In this document: positions 60,206 through 64,000 of the stretch, in pieces | Numbering within the stretch: the first letter of the stretch is position 1 | How the letters are laid out: each line of letters begins with the position of its first letter | Translations under genes and position numbers: made by a program | Assembly: GCA_009783205.1 (NCBI GenBank) | Contig: WRHO01000001.1 | Span: forward strand, 62,001 to 126,000 | Direction: 5' to 3' | Length of the DNA: 64,000 nucleotides | Source: Oscillospiraceae bacterium | Lineage (GTDB): Bacteria; Bacillota; Clostridia; Oscillospirales; Ruminococcaceae | The notes under the pieces: generated by a model | The model's database searches: none | The model's input: the letters and a program-made list of their open reading frames with translations, nothing else | What the model was told of the DNA's origin: nothing

Positions 60206-62470
60206 CTAAGAATTGTCGAACCAAGCCCCGACCCGACAATGTTCAAATCGTTTATCTGTATGGGCTTTTATAAGCGAACGCTTTATAACTCCCCGAAAAA
60301 CGGGCGAATTTCTGCACTTTATGATAACCCGGTAGCGGAATCTTCCGTTTATACTGCCCGCACCGTTTTTAACCGGGCCTAATACCCTTATCGGTATGGG
60401 AGAGATTTGCTTTAATTCCTCTTCGATAATGTTGATAAAAGCTTTTGCCGCTTCAACGGCTCCTTTTTCTATAACATTACAAATCTCCGCGATACATAAA
60501 TCGCAAAAGGGCGGAAACAATAACGTCTTTCTTATCGCCGCTTCTTCATCAAAAAAGCCTCGGTAATCCTGTCGCGCCGCTAATCGCAGTACATAATGGT
60601 CGGGCGTAAAGGTTTGCAGAAATGCGCGGCCTTTTTTATCGCCTCGACCCGACCGCCCGACAACCTGTGTTATAAGCGAAAACGTCTGTTCATAGCCGAG
60701 ATAATCCCCCGCATAGAGCGAGTTGTCAATTAATAAAATCCCGACTAAGGTCACATTGGGGAAATCTAAGCCCTTCGCAATCATCTGCGTTCCTACCATT
60801 ATGTCGTATTCGTTATTGCCAAAGCTCCCGAACCCGCGCTCATACGCTCCTTTTGTCATTGTTGTGTCGGCATCCATTCGTAAAATCCTCGCCGTCGGGA
60901 AAAGCTCTTGAAGCTCGTCTTCAACGCGTTGCGTTCCCGTTCCGTCGCTTCTTACAAATCTACTTCCGCATTTGCCGCATTTGTTTGTGTTATATTGTAT
61001 AAACCCGCAATAATGACAGCAAAGATTATCGCCCGTTTTATGATAAGTCAGCGCAATCCCGCAATTCGGACATTTTGCGACCTCGCCGCAGGCGACGCAA
61101 CAGACATAGGTATAATATCCCCGTCTGTTCAAAAGAATCAACGATTGTTCGCCGTTCTCGAGGTTTTGCCGCAAGCCTTTTAAGAGGGCTTCGCTAAAAT
61201 TGCCGTTATTGCCCATTGTCCTTTCGAGCTTCATATCCACAATATAAACGGAAGGAAGATTGTTTCCCGAATATCGGTTGGTCAGTTCTAAGAGGGTGTA
61301 TTTACCGATTTGGGCTTTTTGATAGCTGTCCATTGACGGGGTAGCCGAGGCTAAAAGCAAAAGGGCGTTATGCTTAAAGCACCTTTGCTTAGCTATATCG
61401 CGCACATGATAACGCGGGCTTCGTTCCGATTTATAGGTTTGTTCCCCCTCCTCGTCTATAACAATAATCCCGATATTGTCGAGCGGGGCGAACACCGCGC
61501 TTCTTGTTCCTATGACGATTTTTGCTTGATGAGCGCGTATTCTTTTGTATTCCTCCGTCCGCTTGCTCATAGAAAGCCCCGAGTGAATAACCGCCGCATT
61601 ATCGCCGAAAAAGCCTTTAAAAATTGCAATTGTTTGCGGGGTGAGCGATATTTCGGGAACCAATATTAACGCAGATTTGCCCGTTTTCAAAACGTCACCC
61701 GTTAATTTAATAAAAACAGATGTTTTCCCGCTCCCGGTAATCCCGTGTAAAAGCGCGCACCTCGCCTCGCCCGATTTGAACAGATTTATTAAGGAGTTAA
61801 ATGCCGCCTCCTGTTCATCGGTCAAGATTATATCCGAGACGTCGCGTCGGTAAATTTGAGCCGCCTTATCCGCGTCATATAATGTAGGAGCCTGCACAAG
61901 CTCTTCTAACAAGCCTTTTTTTATAAGCGTTGTTACAACTGATGACGATACCGAGCATAAGTAGCATATTTCCTTGACGCTCGCCGTGTTGTTTTCGAGA
62001 GCGTCAAGTACGCTTTTTTGTTTAGGCGTTAATTTGTCCTCGGTTTCGTTTCCCGTAAGACGAACAATCTTTTCTGTTTTATCCTTCGGGAGCTTTCCCG
62101 TATTTCGCAAAACGGGGGGTAAAATGCAGCGTACCGCGTTATAATATGTACAAAAGGTGTTCTCCTTGAGCCAAATTGCCAAATTAAGCATTTCGGGGGT
62201 CATATAAGCGTCATCGTCTATGACCTCGCTAATTTTCTTAATTGAAGCGGGTTCATATTCTTTTTCCTCAACCGAAAAAACCATTCCGTTAAGCTTTCGC
62301 TTTCCAAAACCGAACGGAACGGTTACCCGCTTTCCCGCACTGACGACGGCTTCGAGTTCATACGGAACGACATAGGAATAAAGAAGGTCATAAGAATACA
62401 AAGCCTTCTCGACCGCAACTAATGCTATTTTTCCCGTTAATTTATGTAATTCTTGTATATTCATGCTCAT
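60206..62470 (-). CDS. priA: Primosomal protein N' (PriA helicase)
   Basis: Restarts collapsed replication forks. The 754 residues include the N-terminal 3'-DNA-binding domain, helicase motif I GITGSGKTSVFIKL, the DEEG box in IIVIDEEGEQTYKSER, motif III SATPSM, and the zinc-binding Cys set (CVACGEVAKCPNC, CCHYCGF, CGKCGS) before QVVGRSGRGDKKGRAFLQT (split). The start overlaps the gmk stop by 4 bases. Confidence 0.96.
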   Translation of the reverse strand: MSMNIQELHKLTGKIALVAVEKALYSYDLLYSYVVPYELEAVVSAGKRVTVPFGFGKRKLNGMVFSVEEKEYEPASIKKISEVIDDDAYMTPEMLNLAIWLKENTFCTYYNAVRCILPPVLRNTGKLPKDKTEKIVRLTGNETEDKLTPKQKSVLDALENNTASVKEICYLCSVSSSVVTTLIKKGLLEELVQAPTLYDADKAAQIYRRDVSDIILTDEQEAAFNSLINLFKSGEARCALLHGITGSGKTSVFIKLTGDVLKTGKSALILVPEISLTPQTIAIFKGFFGDNAAVIHSGLSMSKRTEEYKRIRAHQAKIVIGTRSAVFAPLDNIGIIVIDEEGEQTYKSERSPRYHVRDIAKQRCFKHNALLLLASATPSMDSYQKAQIGKYTLLELTNRYSGNNLPSVYIVDMKLERTMGNNGNFSEALLKGLRQNLENGEQSLILLNRRGYYTYVCCVACGEVAKCPNCGIALTYHKTGDNLCCHYCGFIQYNTNKCGKCGSRFVRSDGTGTQRVEDELQELFPTARILRMDADTTMTKGAYERGFGSFGNNEYDIMVGTQMIAKGLDFPNVTLVGILLIDNSLYAGDYLGYEQTFSLITQVVGRSGRGDKKGRAFLQTFTPDHYVLRLAARQDYRGFFDEEAAIRKTLLFPPFCDLCIAEICNVIEKGAVEAAKAFINIIEEELKQISPIPIRVLGPVKNGAGSINGRFRYRVIIKCRNSPVFRGVIKRSLIKAHTDKRFEHCRVGAWFDNS

Positions 62471-63093
62471 GAAAGAGGGTGCTTTAATTCGTCATTCTCT
62501 CGATTATGACGCGCTATAATACTCGCTATTTCATCTATTGCCGTCTCTAATACGTCGTTTACAACGCGATAATCATAATGTCCGGCTAAGGCTATTTCCT
62601 CTGCGGCGGTCTTAACGCGCAATTCGATTGTTGCCGCGTCCTCGGAGTCGCGGTTAATGAGCCTTCTCCTCAATTCCTCTAACGACGGCGGCATTATAAA
62701 TATAGCCACAAATTTTGATAACGCGCCCAAATCGGCGAATATCCGTCTTATATTTGCCGCGCCCTCAACCTCGATTTTTAAAATAAGGTTTTGTCCTTTG
62801 TCTAAAGCGGACATTACCGTTTTCTTTAGCGTTCCGTAATAATTGCCGCAATAATCTGTATATTCGAGAAACTCATCTTGTTCAATTAATCGCTCAAACT
62901 CTTCTCTCGTTTTAAAGTGATAATGTATACCGTTCTCCTCGGTTGAGCGCGGTATTCGCGTTGTCGCCGACACCGAATAAAAAAGCTCGCCACATTCGCC
63001 GCCTCGTCGCGCCGCATTGAGTAAGCCTTCTACAACGGTGTCCTTACCGCACCCCGCCGGGCCGGATATGACAATCAACATTCCTTTTTTCAT
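62467..63093 (-). CDS. gmk: Guanylate kinase
   Basis: Phosphorylates GMP to GDP. The 208 residues have the P-loop VISGPAGCGKDTVVEGLL (Asp in place of the usual Ser/Ser-Thr position after GK), the GMP-binding SATTRIPRSTEENGIHYHF and YTDYCGNYYGT, and the lid IFIMPPSLEELRRRL. It lies in the conserved remA-gmk-priA order; rpoZ, often between, is absent. Confidence 0.95.
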   Translation of the reverse strand: MKKGMLIVISGPAGCGKDTVVEGLLNAARRGGECGELFYSVSATTRIPRSTEENGIHYHFKTREEFERLIEQDEFLEYTDYCGNYYGTLKKTVMSALDKGQNLILKIEVEGAANIRRIFADLGALSKFVAIFIMPPSLEELRRRLINRDSEDAATIELRVKTAAEEIALAGHYDYRVVNDVLETAIDEIASIIARHNRENDELKHPLS

Positions 63094-63134
63094 ACCGTTA
63101 CACCTCCGCTCTTGTTATTACTCCACCAACAAAG

Positions 63135-63368
63135 TCACAGCACTTCTCTCTTGTCTTTTTGCGGTATAGCCCGCGCCGAAAGCACAACATGACCCGAATC
63201 CATAACATATACCGATTTGGTTTTTTTGCCACAGGTTGCGTCAACCAAAAAGTTTTTCTCTCTTGCGGCGGCGAGCATCCGCTTCACGGGTGCCGCTTCC
63301 GCATATACAACGGCGACAATTCTCCCCGCGTTAATTACATTACCGTATCCTATATCAATCAGTTCCAC
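63135..63368 (-). CDS. remA: RemA/DUF370-family DNA-binding regulator
   Basis: A 77-residue protein with the RemA core GYGNVINAGRIVAVV, then AAPVKRMLAAAREKN and DATCGKKTKSVYVMDSGHVV. In Bacillus RemA activates biofilm matrix and osmoprotection genes by wrapping DNA. It lies 41 bp before gmk, as in many Bacillota, and 3 bp after ispD. Confidence 0.9.
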   Translation of the reverse strand: MELIDIGYGNVINAGRIVAVVYAEAAPVKRMLAAAREKNFLVDATCGKKTKSVYVMDSGHVVLSARAIPQKDKREVL

Positions 63369-63371
63369 TTG

Positions 63372-64000
63372 TTACGTTCCCTCATTTATTAACATTTTCG
63401 CTATTTTTAAATCCTCGGGCGACGTGATTTTTATATTTGAATAATCGCCCTCAACAATTTTTACCTTCACCCCCGCACGTTCAAGAACCGCGCTGTCGTC
63501 TGTCGGGGTTTGACTGTGATTGGCTCCGATTGCTTTACGGTAAAGCTCTAAATCAAACACCTGCGGCGTTTGTGCGGCGTACATCGTTTCGCGGTCGGGT
63601 GTGTATTCAACATAACCGCCTTTGATTTGTTTTACGGTGTCTCTTACCGCAATAGCGGGTATTGCGGCTTTATAAGCTTTTCCGGCGTTTACCATATTGT
63701 CAATCAACATTGGGGTTATCAGCGGTCTTGCCCCGTCGTGAACGGCTACAACCCCCTTTGTATAAGAAATGGCGTTTAATCCGTTTTGCACCGACTCGTC
63801 CCTATTTTTGCCGCCGGCGACGATTTCAAATAATTTGGTAATATCAGAAGCAAATTCTTTTATTCTGTCGGCGTGATTATTGACCACTATTATTCCGTCA
63901 ATTGTTTCTGCCGCCTGAAACGCTTCGAGTACGTAAAGCAACACCGGTTTATCGTTAATCCTCGCAAAAATTTTGTCAAAGCCCATTCGCGACGAGCTCC
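63372..64000 (-). CDS. ispD: 2-C-methyl-D-erythritol 4-phosphate cytidylyltransferase, 5' end outside window
   Basis: MEP-pathway isoprenoid enzyme. The frame is open past the ATG at 63986 to the window edge with codons for SSSR, giving SSSRMGFDK, the CTP-binding motif of IspD, so the true start lies outside. Visible motifs: VVNNHADRI, GGKNRDESVQNGL, VAVHDGARPLI, RETMYAAQTPQVF and PTDDSAVLE. It reads directly into remA (3 bp gap). Confidence 0.93.
   Translation of the reverse strand, partial: SSSRMGFDKIFARINDKPVLLYVLEAFQAAETIDGIIVVNNHADRIKEFASDITKLFEIVAGGKNRDESVQNGLNAISYTKGVVAVHDGARPLITPMLIDNMVNAGKAYKAAIPAIAVRDTVKQIKGGYVEYTPDRETMYAAQTPQVFDLELYRKAIGANHSQTPTDDSAVLERAGVKVKIVEGDYSNIKITSPEDLKIAKMLINEGT

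Overview
The window reads as a chromosomal segment of a spore-forming, flagellated, anaerobic Clostridia-type bacterium (Bacillota), plausibly an uncultured gut or rumen member of the Oscillospirales. This is inferred from gene content: the forespore sigma factor SigG, flagellin behind a sigma-28/D-type promoter, a FabK-type fatty-acid operon, SCIFF ranthipeptide genes, RemA-gmk-priA, DUF3784 and DUF3810 proteins, and secreted proteins with Thr/Glu-rich linkers and dockerin-like modules. Promoters are mostly TTGACA-N17-TATAAT-like. I found no rRNA, tRNA, CRISPR array or transposase.

Layout. 1-3.1 kb: two tandem paralogous secreted Cys-rich proteins with degenerate dockerin-like repeats (the first runs off the left edge). 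3.2-8.1 kb: gatC-gatA-gatB-aspS. 8.1-9.7 kb: DUF4358 lipoprotein and SGNH hydrolase. 9.9-14.2 kb: yerC, a methyltransferase, glmU, prs, sigG. 14.3-16.4 kb: secreted metallophosphoesterase. 16.5-18.2 kb: flagellin. 18.2-25.1 kb: repeat-rich spacer, then MCP, receiver protein and hybrid kinase. 25-27.6 kb: ABC transporter. 27.6-29.9 kb: lepA and DUF3784. 29.9-38.2 kb: complete arginine operon argG-GNAT-argH-argC-argJ-argB-argD-argF. 38.3-42.5 kb: XRE regulator, tadA, HipA-like kinase, flippase, second XRE regulator. 42.6-46.7 kb: tandem repeats, inactive-looking histidine-phosphatase-fold protein, queH, SCIFF precursor and maturase, DUF3810. 46.7-48.5 kb: nth, ybjQ, degV. 48.5-60.1 kb: acc/fab operon, interrupted by two AT-rich surface-type genes. 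60.2-64 kb: priA, gmk, remA and ispD (cut by the right edge).

What stands out beyond the genes is the repeat landscape. (1) A hairpin plus Shine-Dalgarno leader recurs in sense orientation directly before five unrelated start codons. (2) Two about 160 bp near-perfect palindromes share inner motifs but have different, self-complementary ends, and a solo end of one supplies the stop codon of the metallophosphoesterase. (3) A heptanucleotide repeat (sense CAGTTGA) sits on the 3' ends of several genes and supplies their TGA stops, giving C-termini ending in -DS or -GS. (4) 13, 33 and 64 bp tandem repeats are also present. Further oddities are a YgiT zinc finger fused to leucine-rich repeats and a dockerin-like module, a histidine-phosphatase-like protein lacking its catalytic residues, and a CheA-free MCP plus phosphorelay-kinase cluster.
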